DNA from: DAOUTY01 sp964453665
Lineage (GTDB): Bacteria; Chloroflexota; Dehalococcoidia; SZUA-161
Reading direction: 5' to 3'
Assembly (NCBI GenBank): GCA_964453665.1
Contig: CAYVQT010000047.1
Location: 1 to 23,411 of the forward strand
DNA length: 23,411 nt
Shown here: piece after piece, positions 6,925 to 15,204 of the stretch
Numbering within the stretch: the first letter of the stretch is position 1
Layout: each line of letters starts with the position of its first letter
Position numbers and translations under genes: made by a program
Notes under the pieces: generated by a model
Told to the model about the DNA's origin: nothing
Seen by the model: only the letters and a program-made list of their open reading frames with translations
The model's database searches: none

Positions 6925-7643
6925 AACGGAGGGAAAGGAGGGGGAGCCTTCTTATGGGCTGCGGCGCGAGCCAGGGCATCCACCTTTCGGCGCACTTCCT
7001 CGGTCGCCTGGCCGCTCGCCAGATAGCGGTCGAGTTCCTCGTAGCTTAGTCCCAGCTCACTCTCATCTGTTTGGCCTTCCCAGAGGCCGGCCGAAGGGGG
7101 CTTGTCGATTATTTTACCGGGGATTTCGAGATAGTTTGCCAGCTCTCTGACCTGACTCTTGAGCAGGTTTCCCAGCGGCATGATGTCAACGCCCCTGTCG
7201 CCGTGCTTGGTGCAATAGCCGACAGCGATTTCGCTTCTATTGCTGGTTCCGACCGCCAGGTAATGCAGTCGATTGGCAAAATAATACAGGGTGCTCATCC
7301 TCAGTCTGGGCTTCAGGTTCGACTCGGCAAGCTTTCTGGTGCCGGGACTGTATCCGTCGTCGGGAAGAGCCTTTATGAGGGAATCGAAGACTTCGTCCAG
7401 GGGAACGGTTACAATGGGGACGGCGTACTTCCGGGAGACGAGATGCGCGTCATCCAGGTCTATCCGATCGCTGTAGCAGGGCATCAGCACTGCGAGGGTG
7501 TTATCGGGGAAAGCGCGCTGGCATAGGACTGCGACCACCGAGGAATCAAGCCCGCCGCTCAGGCCAAAAACCACCCCCGCGCACCCCGACTCCGATACCT
7601 GCTCTCTAATCCAGTCCACGAGCTTTTGGGATAAATGTTCCAT
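6921..7643 (-). CDS. nadE: NH3-dependent NAD+ synthetase
   Basis: NadE makes NAD+ from deamido-NAD+, ATP and ammonia in the last step of NAD synthesis. The 240-residue product has the N-type ATP pyrophosphatase P-loop SGGLDSS (29-35), the NAD-binding segment GTSNRSEIAVGYCTKHGD and the C-terminal PPSAGLWEGQTDE. There is no N-terminal glutaminase domain, so this is the short ammonia-dependent form, of usual length. The ATG at 7643 has only a weak ribosome binding site. A promoter with an extended -10 box lies immediately upstream. The C-terminus ends in a Pro-rich tail (PPPFPPF). The gene is 90 bp before the CoA-transferase pair, with no obvious functional link. Confidence 0.95.
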   Translation of the reverse strand: MEHLSQKLVDWIREQVSESGCAGVVFGLSGGLDSSVVAVLCQRAFPDNTLAVLMPCYSDRIDLDDAHLVSRKYAVPIVTVPLDEVFDSLIKALPDDGYSPGTRKLAESNLKPRLRMSTLYYFANRLHYLAVGTSNRSEIAVGYCTKHGDRGVDIMPLGNLLKSQVRELANYLEIPGKIIDKPPSAGLWEGQTDESELGLSYEELDRYLASGQATEEVRRKVDALARAAAHKKAPPPFPPF

Positions 7644-7661
7644 AATCGAAGGCTCTGTAAG

Positions 7662-7690
7662 ATTTTAGCACAAGTGGCAGGGTAGGTGAA
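7662..7690 (-). promoter_or_regulatory. Extended -10 promoter for nadE
   Basis: On the minus strand TTCACC (7685-7690) lies 17 nt from TAAAAT (7662-7667), and TGC immediately before the -10 box makes an extended -10 element. The start would be near 7655, leaving a leader of roughly 12 nt before the nadE ATG. Confidence 0.5.
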
Positions 7691-7722
7691 GCGGTAGCGA
7701 AACCCGCCGAAAGTTCTTGTGG

Positions 7723-7807
7723 ATTCCTGCTTGCGCAGGAATGACATGATGTAGGGGCAAACCGACGTGTTTGCCCTTCGTAGGGGCGTTCAATTGAACG
7801 CCCCTAC
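7723..7807. repeat. Cluster of three intergenic hairpin repeats
   Basis: Three perfect inverted repeats are packed between nadE and hpf: 7723-7730 with 7735-7742 (8 bp, loop TTGC); 7755-7762 with 7769-7776 (8 bp, 6-nt loop); and a perfect 28-bp palindrome at 7780-7807. The outer sequences CATGATGTAGGGG and CCCCTACATC also pair, so the last two nest in a larger structure. The first unit, read on the minus strand, gives the spurious peptide SFLRKQESTR that is widespread in bacterial genomes with this intergenic repeat. They probably belong to genome-wide repeat families. They lie just downstream of nothing and upstream of nadE on the minus strand, after the hpf stop, so they may also end hpf transcription. 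Confidence 0.85.
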
Positions 7808-7824
7808 ATCTCATGATGACAAAA

Positions 7825-8388
7825 TCATGCCAGTTCGGGCTCGATCAGGCCGTAGTCCCCATCGCCTCGCCGGTACAGAACGCTGAAATGGTCGTTTTCG
7901 GCGTTGAAAAAGATAAAGAAGTCGTGCGACAGAAGCTCCATCTGCTCCAGTGCTTCCTCGGGTGACATCGGCTTTACGGGGAAGTGTTTGACCTTTACTA
8001 TTCCGCGCTGGTCTTCCTCCACCGCCTCTTCCTCCTGCGGCTCTGCGAGCTCGGCGGCGAGCTGTTTCCTGGGGGGCGTCCTTCTCTTGCTGCGGTAGAG
8101 CCTTCCCTTAAAACGCTCAATCTGCCGGTTCAGAACATCTACGACATTATCGATGGCGGCAGTGATATTGGATGCCCTCTCCTCTCCACGCAGCAAGGCG
8201 CCGTGAGTATTTATGGTTACCTGCGCTACGTAGCGTTTCTCGACGGCCTTCGTCATCTCATGGGTGAGCTCGACTTTAACCTCGCCGAGGTCGGGGAGGT
8301 GGCGTTCCAGCTTGGTAAGCTTGTCCCGAATATAGTCCTGTGCTGCCTCCTCAACCTCCATATTTTTTCCCTTGATGACGAGTTCCAT
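7825..8388 (-). CDS. hpf: Long-form ribosome hibernation promoting factor
   Basis: Long HPF binds the 30S subunit and dimerises ribosomes into inactive 100S particles in slow growth. The 187-residue product has the N-terminal S30AE/YfiA domain (about 1-100: MELVIKGKNMEV, AAQDYIRDKLTKLERHL, then VAQVTINTHGALLRGEE) and the short C-terminal dimerisation domain (about 130-187: IVKVKHFPVKPMSPEEALEQ, then SHDFFIFFNAE and VLYRRGDGDYGLIEP). A charged linker with a Glu-rich run (EEEAVEEDQ) joins them. The length matches the long form. GGAGGG lies about 10 nt upstream of the ATG. It is monocistronic, with its own promoter at 8466-8495. Confidence 0.96.
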   Translation of the reverse strand: MELVIKGKNMEVEEAAQDYIRDKLTKLERHLPDLGEVKVELTHEMTKAVEKRYVAQVTINTHGALLRGEERASNITAAIDNVVDVLNRQIERFKGRLYRSKRRTPPRKQLAAELAEPQEEEAVEEDQRGIVKVKHFPVKPMSPEEALEQMELLSHDFFIFFNAENDHFSVLYRRGDGDYGLIEPELA

Positions 8389-8465
8389 CTTATATATCCC
8401 TCCGCGTGATACTAAATATTAACATGCTGGATCTGGCACTGCATATGCCTATTCCAAGATAGTCT

Positions 8466-8495
8466 ATTGTATGCCATTCGCTACATGATTTTCAA
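8466..8495 (-). promoter_or_regulatory. Promoter for hpf
   Basis: On the minus strand TTGAAA (8490-8495) is followed after 18 nt by TACAAT (8466-8471); both boxes match the consensus at 5 of 6 positions. The start would be near 8459, giving a leader of about 70 nt. Confidence 0.55.
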
Positions 8496-8592
8496 TGTTT
8501 GCGTTTGGGGATGCTGCAGGAGGGGATGCACAACTGTGGATACAGAAAGCAAAAATATTAAGCCCCCGAATACTGGAAAATCACGGGAAATG

Positions 8593-9063
8593 CTACCGGT
8601 CCCCGAAAACTATGCCCTGGAAAAGAGATGCTTTCAGGCCGAGCTCGAAAACGCCGTACACGAAGCCCAGCATGGCAAGGGCAAAGAAGGCGGCAAAAAG
8701 CAGATGCTTTCCCCTCCATTTCAAATAAAAGAAAGCATAAACCGGTATGGCTATACGAAAGCCAAAGAGGTATATGAATAATATGAATGCGGTTACCCAG
8801 ACCGTTATAAGGGCGAAGCGACGCAATTCAGCCGTGCCCGTTATTTTTATGAGGCTCTTCAAGTCGGCAGAAGGTGTTCCCTTTTTCCCCAGGCCATAAA
8901 TTTCTTTACCGGCCTCAACTGTCGCCATAACGATTATGACACCACTCACTATTAACGGCATTGCCACTGATTCCCAGTACTCGAAAGCCAGAGATTGTAT
9001 CAGGCCGTAAATCCCCAGTATCAGGAAAAATAGCGCTACCAGGAGTCTGCCTTTTGCTTTCAT
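8593..9063 (-). CDS. tctB: Tripartite tricarboxylate transporter, small membrane subunit TctB
   Basis: TctB is the small four-helix subunit of the sodium- or proton-driven TTT importers. This 156-residue product has four hydrophobic stretches (about residues 7-25, 33-51, 82-104 and 118-142) with a hydrophilic loop of about 25 residues after the second, the usual layout. Sequence conservation in TctB is low, so the assignment rests on topology, size and position. Its ATG overlaps the tctA stop by 4 bp (ATGA), which indicates translational coupling. It is the last gene of the operon; no clear terminator hairpin follows before the hpf promoter. Confidence 0.88.
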   Translation of the reverse strand: MKAKGRLLVALFFLILGIYGLIQSLAFEYWESVAMPLIVSGVIIVMATVEAGKEIYGLGKKGTPSADLKSLIKITGTAELRRFALITVWVTAFILFIYLFGFRIAIPVYAFFYLKWRGKHLLFAAFFALAMLGFVYGVFELGLKASLFQGIVFGDR

Positions 9064-10556
9064 GCTCTCATAGACCTGCCCTGTAAACGGGGAAAAGCTT
9101 TCCTCAGATATGGGAATCCGACCATTAGAAATATAATAGCGAGCAGGACCATCGGGATAGGTCTGAAGAAGAACAGCGGTCCGTATATTTTCACTGAGAG
9201 CCAGATATAGTTCTCAAATGAAGCGCCGAGTACAAAACCCAGAATCAGCGCTGGCCTGGAGTAGCCATAAAGCTTCATTGCCAGACCCAGCAGGCCGAAG
9301 CATAGCACCACGAGGAAATTCAGCGGAGCCAGGGTTACGGTGAAAACACCGGCGAATATAAGTATCAATACACCTGTGGATATAAAATCCAAATTTACTG
9401 AGGCTATTCTTGCCAGATAGGGTGCAGCGAACAAACAGATGATTCCACCGACTATGTTAGCCAGCGCTATTCCCAGAAGAAGTGTCAGCGCCAGTGGTAA
9501 ATGCTCGTCCATCATTGTAGGCCCCGGAGTAATCCCGACCATCAAAAGCGCGGCCAGGATGATGACCATGACAGTACTGCCAGGAATACCTAAAGCCATT
9601 GTTGTCAGTAATGAGCCGGCCTCCTTGCCATTATTAGCCGCCTCCGGCGCAATAACACCCTCGACAACGCCGGTACCGAACTTTTCCGGATATTTGGAGG
9701 TCTGTTTCGCCTGGCCGTAGCAAATCCATGTGGCGACCTCGGCTCCTATGCCCGGAATAACTCCAATGATATAGCCGATAACGCTGCTGCGAAACCACAG
9801 CCACTTATGCCTCCATACATCCTTGGCTCCTTCGAACACATCGGTTAATCTGGCATCAACCGTTTTCAGGGCGATAGTCGGCTGCCCTTTCATAAATAGA
9901 TAGAGAAGCTCGGACAGGCCAAAGAGCCCCAGAACCAGGGGTATGATCTCAATCCCGTCGAACAGGAACGCGGTTCCATAGCTGAAACGATGGACGCCGG
10001 TTATCGAGTGATAGCCTATAAATGAAATCATAAGTCCCAGCATGCCCGAGAGGATACCTTTGGTAAACGAACCCGAAGACAGAATGCCCAGGAACGACAG
10101 TCCCAACAGCACAAGGGCCGCCATCTCCGGCTGTCCGAAAGCCATTATCATCGGCATTATCGCCGGAATCATCGCCAGCGCAAAAAATACAGGGATAACA
10201 CCGCCGAACATCGAGCTTGTCACACTGGCGCCGATAGCCCGGGCCCCCTCTCCCCGTTGACTCATCGGGTAGCCGTCGAGTGAAGTAGCGGCGTTGGGAG
10301 CTGTTCCCGGTAAGTTCAGCAGTATCGCAGATATGCTGCCGCCGGTGAAGACCACAGCATGCAGGGCGATTATCAGGATGAGGGCGATCTCCAGAGGCAT
10401 GTTGAAAATGAAGGGCAGGAGAAGCGATAAGGCAATAAGGCCGCTGATTCCGGGGATAACTCCGACTATCAGGCCGAATATAACAGCGGCCAGCAGTACA
10501 GCCAGATTGATTGGCTGGAACAGTGTCTCCAGTGCCGAGGCGTATGCCTCAAGCAT
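9060..10556 (-). CDS. tctA: Tripartite tricarboxylate transporter, large membrane subunit TctA
   Basis: TctA is the transport channel of the TTT system. The 498-residue product is strongly hydrophobic, with about 11-12 membrane segments. It has the two related loops of the family: GLIVGVIPGISGLIALSLLLP near residue 28 and IIGVIPGIGAEVATWICYGQA near residue 262. Other landmarks are GGSISAILLNLPGTAPNAATS near 72 and EAANNGKEAGSLLTTMALGIPGSTVMVI near 309. The usual length is about 500. GGAG lies about 11 nt before the ATG. It starts 40 bp after tctC and overlaps tctB by 4 bp. The gene order is C-A-B rather than the common C-B-A. Confidence 0.97.
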   Translation of the reverse strand: MLEAYASALETLFQPINLAVLLAAVIFGLIVGVIPGISGLIALSLLLPFIFNMPLEIALILIIALHAVVFTGGSISAILLNLPGTAPNAATSLDGYPMSQRGEGARAIGASVTSSMFGGVIPVFFALAMIPAIMPMIMAFGQPEMAALVLLGLSFLGILSSGSFTKGILSGMLGLMISFIGYHSITGVHRFSYGTAFLFDGIEIIPLVLGLFGLSELLYLFMKGQPTIALKTVDARLTDVFEGAKDVWRHKWLWFRSSVIGYIIGVIPGIGAEVATWICYGQAKQTSKYPEKFGTGVVEGVIAPEAANNGKEAGSLLTTMALGIPGSTVMVIILAALLMVGITPGPTMMDEHLPLALTLLLGIALANIVGGIICLFAAPYLARIASVNLDFISTGVLILIFAGVFTVTLAPLNFLVVLCFGLLGLAMKLYGYSRPALILGFVLGASFENYIWLSVKIYGPLFFFRPIPMVLLAIIFLMVGFPYLRKAFPRLQGRSMRA

Positions 10557-10596
10557 AATCCAGGCTCTCCATATCTCTTAGGAATAATGGAGGGGC

Positions 10597-11640
10597 TCAA
10601 GCTCTATACTTGGCAATCATCTCAGCAAATTTGTCCCGAAAATCGTCCAGTGTAACAGCCAGGTCCGACATGGTCTCAGCGACAGTTTCTCCAGTAACGT
10701 ATGTCGGGACGTCGAAGCCGGTGACGCTGTCTATCTCCTCGCGAAATTCCTCATCCTGAGCCCATTCAGCGGCCAGACCTCGAAGGAATGCCAGCCTGTC
10801 CTCAGGAACCCCTGGCGGAGCGAGGAAGACAACGGTGCTGGCCAGTCCTGTCTCCCACAAATGAACAAGCGCCATGTCGTCATCTTGTATGTCGATAAGT
10901 TCGGTGATAGCGGGCACATGGGGCACGAGCGGGTCTCTTTCTGAAGCCAGCACAAACATCGGTTCTGACATACCGGAATCTAAATACGATAGAGCGGAGC
11001 GTATAGTGCCGACCCATCCAACTGTCTCGCCACGATTTGCCGCCAGCGCCTGGTCTGCAATGCTGTTGAGACCGGTGACAACCTTCGCATCGAGACCGAG
11101 CAGTTCTACAACAGTCATACCGCCCAGGGTGATGGGTCCGGAGAGGCTGGCCCCGCCTATTATCAGTTCGCTGCCTGCCTGGAGGTCGGCAACGGATTGA
11201 TACGGTCCGTTGGGGGATACTATGAAAGAGTAGAGACAGGCCCCGATGTTCATGATATAGGAGAAGTCCTCGATATCGTATATGGCGGCTGGCTCGCTCA
11301 TAATTTTATTGGGCACCAACTTTCCCTGGGTTATTACCCCAAGCGTCAGGCCGTCGGTCTCGCTCCGGTAGACGTAGTTAATGCCTTCGAGACCGCCTGC
11401 CCCGAGCCTGTTGGTTACTATGACATTGGCCCCGGTATCCCTTTCGAGATATGATGCCAGCACCCGGGAGACAAGGTCGGTGTAACTACCTGCCGAGTGA
11501 CTTACAACTAGATTTATCGTTTTGCCCCTGTAGAAATCAGCGGGCGTGGCTGCTTGCTGCGTATCCGAGCCGCAGCCCGGCGCAGCAAGCATGAGAACGT
11601 AAATCAACACCAGAATTATCTTTATGCGCTTTTTAAGCAC
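10597..11640 (-). CDS. tctC: TctC/Bug-family solute-binding lipoprotein
   Basis: This is the extracytoplasmic solute-binding component of the TTT transporter. The 347-residue product has a lipoprotein signal peptide: positive MLKKRIK, a hydrophobic core, and a lipobox LAAPGC ending at C23. The mature part shows the Bug-family motifs FYRGKTINLVVSHSAGSYTD (36-55) for ligand binding, NRLGAGGLEGINYVYR, and VFLAPPGVPEDRLAFLRG. A lipid anchor suits a cell with a single membrane, though anchored forms occur elsewhere. The start is GTG, preceded by AAAGGAGGT 4 nt upstream, the best ribosome binding site in this operon, consistent with high expression of the binding protein. The ligand is probably a carboxylate, not identifiable here. 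Confidence 0.95.
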   Translation of the reverse strand: MLKKRIKIILVLIYVLMLAAPGCGSDTQQAATPADFYRGKTINLVVSHSAGSYTDLVSRVLASYLERDTGANVIVTNRLGAGGLEGINYVYRSETDGLTLGVITQGKLVPNKIMSEPAAIYDIEDFSYIMNIGACLYSFIVSPNGPYQSVADLQAGSELIIGGASLSGPITLGGMTVVELLGLDAKVVTGLNSIADQALAANRGETVGWVGTIRSALSYLDSGMSEPMFVLASERDPLVPHVPAITELIDIQDDDMALVHLWETGLASTVVFLAPPGVPEDRLAFLRGLAAEWAQDEEFREEIDSVTGFDVPTYVTGETVAETMSDLAVTLDDFRDKFAEMIAKYRA

Positions 11641-11651
11641 TGAGACCTCCT

Positions 11652-13250
11652 TTATGTATGATGCGGTTTCCCCGCTTTCGCTATCTCTAAAGTCATGATC
11701 TTGCCACGCCGCTGTATGGGATACATCCGCCTTACGCGCAGCGCCTCTGCCTGAGACCAGAGGCTGGCGGTCATTCCCCCGTAGGATTCAACTTTACTGA
11801 ATTCGCTGAGTACCGTGGATATTACCTCATTATCATCAACAGTACCGACACTCGGACTGATAATAAGGCTGAGCCGTGTCTGACCGCGGTTGTCCTCTTC
11901 CTCCAGGAGTTGGTAGTCTGTCGCTGTACCGCCATACTTGCGGGGCAGTACTTCCTCCAGAATCCGGTCGAAGTCGGAACCGATGATGCTCACGCCGTTG
12001 CCGGTCAGCTTGGCAAAGCTTCTTATGTTCCGCAGATGTTTATCGAACCCCAGTTGTTCGAACACGCAGCCGCAGCTGCATGTTTCAACGGTTCCGTAGT
12101 CATCGCTTTCAAAATTCAGTAATAATTTCGGCGCGGACGGTAGTAGAGGCGTGAACAGAAAAGAATTGACTTTAGCATCCGTATGATCGACTTCTCTCCA
12201 GTGCTGAATCATCGCTATAGAGTCGGTAAGTAGATGGACGTCATCGGTTGCCCCTGTACCCAGACAGCCGATGCCTATTCTACCGACTTCAGAAATTGTA
12301 TAGTTAGACGTGACTGAAGCGCCTGTAGCTTCTATACGACTGCGCTTGGCCGCGGTGAGGGGCTCTCCGCCGACCAGGAAATGAGCGCCTTGAATATCCA
12401 GTTGATGTTCCATGGCCGCGTGACATACCTTGACTGCTGCGCTGACAGAGCTGCCGAGAGAACATCCGCCATACTGTTTCCTGGTGTCGGCCATCCACCG
12501 GGCCACCTTATAGGCATCACGCAGACCCACGTACTCAGGACTGACCAGCCTGGCGCCCCAGAGCCGACTGCCGTAGATAATATATCTCAGTGCGAGTCTG
12601 TGCTGCAGCGATGTCTGTGCCTGTGATTCATCTACTGTCGAAAACCACCTGGCTATCGGCTTTCTCAAAATCCAGAAATCTAATACATGGCTGATGCCGT
12701 TCGTAGAAGGTGGGACTTCCTTCCAAATACCAAGAGGGTCATCCAGAGCGTTACTGGCCTCAAGCAATGGCAGTCTGTAGCAGCTTTGAGCCAGCCTGTT
12801 CCCCAAACTGAATTTTGTCTTCGTCCCTGCGCTCCTCGAGCCACTGCTCTGCCCTTTGTACCAGCTTGGTATGGAGGGGTTGTCAAGATCACTTTGCTTG
12901 AAGTGTAAATAGTTCCCACCTCTTACCAACTCTTTTTTTCCTTTAAACTCCTCCCAGCTCATATAAACCCCTTCAGCGAGCAATCCCTGCAATGTTGGCT
13001 CAATACCGTTTTGATTGACCTGCTGTTCGATATCTCCGAATTCGCAGCCCGCTGACTTGAGCAGCTTATTGTATGGATTCCTTGGATTTTTGTAAATGTT
13101 ATCGATAAGCCAAATGAAGTTCTTCTCGCGATTATGAATCCTTTCCGTGATAATTTGCTTGCTCTGTTCAAGAGATATACTGTTTTGGAGGAATTTCCTC
13201 AGATCGAAAGCAAGTCGGGAGTAATTTATTAAGTCAGAAATTATCGACAT
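11652..13250 (-). CDS. PaaK/CapK-like adenylate-forming enzyme (ANL superfamily)
   Basis: This 532-residue protein resembles phenylacetate-CoA ligase-like members of the ANL superfamily, which adenylate a carboxylate and may pass it to CoA or another acceptor. The phosphate loop reads QSSGSRSAGTKTKF (134-147), divergent from the usual SSGTTGKP. Other landmarks are VGGEPLTAAKRSRIEATGA (293-311), NYTISEVG (316-323) carrying the motif Glu, NFESDDYGTVE (379-389) with the Asp that binds ribose, and CSCGC (391-395) followed by GNGVSIIGSDFDRILEEVLP. The N-terminal 120 residues are less typical. The ATG at 13250 overlaps the flippase gene by 17 bp, and tctC begins 11 bp after the stop. The context suggests surface-polymer modification, but coupling to carboxylate import is also possible. 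Confidence 0.78.
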   Translation of the reverse strand: MSIISDLINYSRLAFDLRKFLQNSISLEQSKQIITERIHNREKNFIWLIDNIYKNPRNPYNKLLKSAGCEFGDIEQQVNQNGIEPTLQGLLAEGVYMSWEEFKGKKELVRGGNYLHFKQSDLDNPSIPSWYKGQSSGSRSAGTKTKFSLGNRLAQSCYRLPLLEASNALDDPLGIWKEVPPSTNGISHVLDFWILRKPIARWFSTVDESQAQTSLQHRLALRYIIYGSRLWGARLVSPEYVGLRDAYKVARWMADTRKQYGGCSLGSSVSAAVKVCHAAMEHQLDIQGAHFLVGGEPLTAAKRSRIEATGASVTSNYTISEVGRIGIGCLGTGATDDVHLLTDSIAMIQHWREVDHTDAKVNSFLFTPLLPSAPKLLLNFESDDYGTVETCSCGCVFEQLGFDKHLRNIRSFAKLTGNGVSIIGSDFDRILEEVLPRKYGGTATDYQLLEEEDNRGQTRLSLIISPSVGTVDDNEVISTVLSEFSKVESYGGMTASLWSQAEALRVRRMYPIQRRGKIMTLEIAKAGKPHHT

Positions 13251-14592
13251 CTTCCCATTCTTCCTCTTTTACACGACCAAACAGGCTTGCCTGACGAACC
13301 AATTGCGGCGCTATGGCTATTGAAACAAATACCTGCACTCCCAACCATATATAGCCGATGCCAATTATGCCATATTCGGGGATTACAAACCAGCTTGCTA
13401 TTAGTACGGCGGCGGCAATGAATGATCTGATTACCAGCAGCTCTCTCAATCTGTCCTGTGCCCGTAGAACCCCTGAATAAATAAGAATTATCCCCCTCGG
13501 TATGCTTGAAATGCCCAAGAGCCAGAGGAGCCCTAAAGCATTAGCTGAATAGCTTGGGCCAAAAGCGAGCAGAATCCATTTGCCGGCCGCGATCAATACA
13601 ATTAATGCCGGCATCAGTAATATAACCGTGAATATTATGGACTTGGTCACGTTCTGTTTGATATCACTCTGCGAGTGCGAGGCCTCAGCGAAAAGAGATT
13701 GAGAAATCGACAATGATACAATAGACAGCAGGCTTGCAATCGTCCATGCCACGTAGAAGTGCGCGTTATCTTCTGTTCCTAATACATTGACCACCATAAG
13801 GGGCAGAATCGAAATCGGTACCCTTGAGAGCAGGGAAATAAGGTAGCTGCTTACCGTATACCGGCGTACAGCTCTGACCTGGCTCAGGTTTATGGACGGA
13901 ACCGGCTTGTAACTTTCTTCAACCCTCGGTAAGAAAAGAAGAATTGCCATAAAAACAGCAGTACCGAGTGCTATGGTCCAGGAAGCAACCACGCCGAAAG
14001 TATGCAGAAAGGTGGCGAAGCCAATGACCAGGAATATCTTCAGGAGCGAGACTGTTGTGTCTTTGAAAAGCACAAAGACATCTCTCCTTCTTGCTATAAA
14101 GACCGAGTTCACCAGGGGTGACAGAGTAAACAACACAGCCATAGCCAGGAAAGCCAGGAAGAATATGGCATTATCTTTAATGAAGCTTAACGCCGGGGAC
14201 CAGAAATCCGTGCCGACTATGAATATAACGGCAATTACTAAGCTGGCGATTCCGCTCAATGTAAAAAAGGAATTGATCATTTGTCGAGGGTTGACGGCCT
14301 GTGGAAGGAAACGAATGAGCGAGCTGCTCAAGCCAAAAATACTCAGAAGTGCGATGAGATTCATAGCGGAGATAATTGCCGAACCAAGTCCTACTTCTGT
14401 AGTCGAGTAGAATCTGGCAACTATCATCCAGAAAAAGAAGCCGAGAGAGGTAGTAATGACACTGCTGGCGACTAAATAGAGAGCGTTCCTGTACAGTGAT
14501 ACAGCGCCCACCCGGTTGAGCTTTTGCAGCAGCCCTGTTCTGCCCAGGATTCTCAAAACGGGCATGTAAATAATCCGATTAACCGGTTTCAA
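13234..14592 (-). CDS. Polysaccharide flippase, Wzx/MOP superfamily
   Basis: This 452-residue polytopic protein has about 12-14 predicted membrane helices and fits the polysaccharide transport (PST/Wzx) branch of the MOP superfamily, which flips lipid-linked glycans. Features seen are the N-terminal YLVASSVITTSLGFFFWMIV followed by ARFYSTTEVGLGSAI (the typical R-x-x-x-x-x-E-x-G-x-x-x loop after helix 1), SSSLIRFLPQ, and a second-half helix start LFAEASHSQSDIKQN. The start is a TTG at 14592 with GAGG 5 nt upstream; an ATG at codon 10 is the alternative. It is the first gene of a five-gene operon and has a promoter 44-73 bp upstream. A divergent membrane protein gene lies about 600 bp away. Confidence 0.87.
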   Translation of the reverse strand: MKPVNRIIYMPVLRILGRTGLLQKLNRVGAVSLYRNALYLVASSVITTSLGFFFWMIVARFYSTTEVGLGSAIISAMNLIALLSIFGLSSSLIRFLPQAVNPRQMINSFFTLSGIASLVIAVIFIVGTDFWSPALSFIKDNAIFFLAFLAMAVLFTLSPLVNSVFIARRRDVFVLFKDTTVSLLKIFLVIGFATFLHTFGVVASWTIALGTAVFMAILLFLPRVEESYKPVPSINLSQVRAVRRYTVSSYLISLLSRVPISILPLMVVNVLGTEDNAHFYVAWTIASLLSIVSLSISQSLFAEASHSQSDIKQNVTKSIIFTVILLMPALIVLIAAGKWILLAFGPSYSANALGLLWLLGISSIPRGIILIYSGVLRAQDRLRELLVIRSFIAAAVLIASWFVIPEYGIIGIGYIWLGVQVFVSIAIAPQLVRQASLFGRVKEEEWEDVDNF

Positions 14593-14635
14593 TCCAGCCT
14601 CACAGGTAGCTCAACTCTATTGCCTTCGTTGTGCG

Positions 14636-14665
14636 ATTATAACTATATTCTCTGGTGCCCGTAAA
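14636..14665 (-). promoter_or_regulatory. Promoter for the flippase-paaK-like-tctCAB operon
   Basis: On the minus strand TTTACG (14660-14665) lies 18 nt from a perfect -10 box TATAAT (14636-14641). The -35 box matches at 4 of 6 positions. The start would be near 14629, about 37 nt before the TTG start. It is the only credible promoter seen for the whole five-gene block. Confidence 0.45.
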
Positions 14666-14837
14666 GGTAGTGGTTTCGGAGCGATGACACGTGCCTGGAG
14701 GACAGTGCTTTTTTTACGTGGCTCTCGATGCTCTAAATATTCGTATAGAAAAAGGTACGCACGTTTTCAGGCGTGTGCCCTGGCTTTAACCATTAAACTG
14801 GAATAGCTCCTGATATCGCACCTTTTATATTGCCATC

Positions 14838-15090
14838 TTATTCTGATAACATGAGATTTAATACCCGCCTGACTGCCTCATAAGATACACCGTACTCATC
14901 AGCTATTTGACGACAGGTTTTTTACCTTACTTTGCTCGGCGATCTCCGTCCATATCTCCTGAGGTAGCTTGTGTGTTGTTCCGGTAGTTATGGGAGCATA
15001 CACCGGGAACGTATTTTCACCAAGTATCACACCCAAGTTTGTGCCCCATATTGCGTTCAATATTCCAACTGGTGTATAACTAAAGCACAT
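14838..15090 (-). pseudogene. Frameshifted remnant of a small helix-turn-helix protein
   Basis: On the minus strand an open frame from ATG 15090 reads through THKLPQEIWTEIAEQSKVK and then goes out of frame at a run of six A (14918-14923 as T on the plus strand). Removing one base from that run restores TCRQIADEYGVSYEAVRRVL and a stop at 14838-14840. QIADEYGVSYEAVRRVL is a recognisable helix-turn-helix of the resolvase or MarR-less sigma-like type seen in small DNA-binding and mobile-element proteins. The restored product is about 84 residues. No ribosome binding site is evident. It could be a degraded gene, a sequencing slip or a fragment of a mobile element. The wider gap 14593-15204 holds nothing else I can identify apart from the operon promoter. 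Confidence 0.45.
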
Positions 15091-15204
15091 TGTTAATACA
15101 GGCAGAAGAGCCCGAATTCGCTATGCCCTGTATGGTATCAACATAGGATGCCGCTCTGTATGTAGTTGATCTCTGTCCCCATAAACACGTAGTTCGAAAA
15201 GGTA

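Noticed and set aside
7559..7747. Minus-strand open frame starting MSFLRKQESTR
   Set aside because: This peptide is the translation of a widespread intergenic repeat; the rest is out-of-frame nadE sequence.
7723..7807. CRISPR array
   Set aside because: The hairpins differ from each other in sequence and there are no regular spacers or cas genes.
8467..8781. Plus-strand open frame (104 codons) across the hpf-tctB gap
   Set aside because: It overlaps the tctB coding end antisense, covers the hpf promoter and has no family features.
14593..15204. tRNA, small RNA or riboswitch in the long intergenic gap
   Set aside because: No cloverleaf, TTC-arm sequence or known riboswitch core could be found by eye; only a promoter and the helix-turn-helix remnant were seen.
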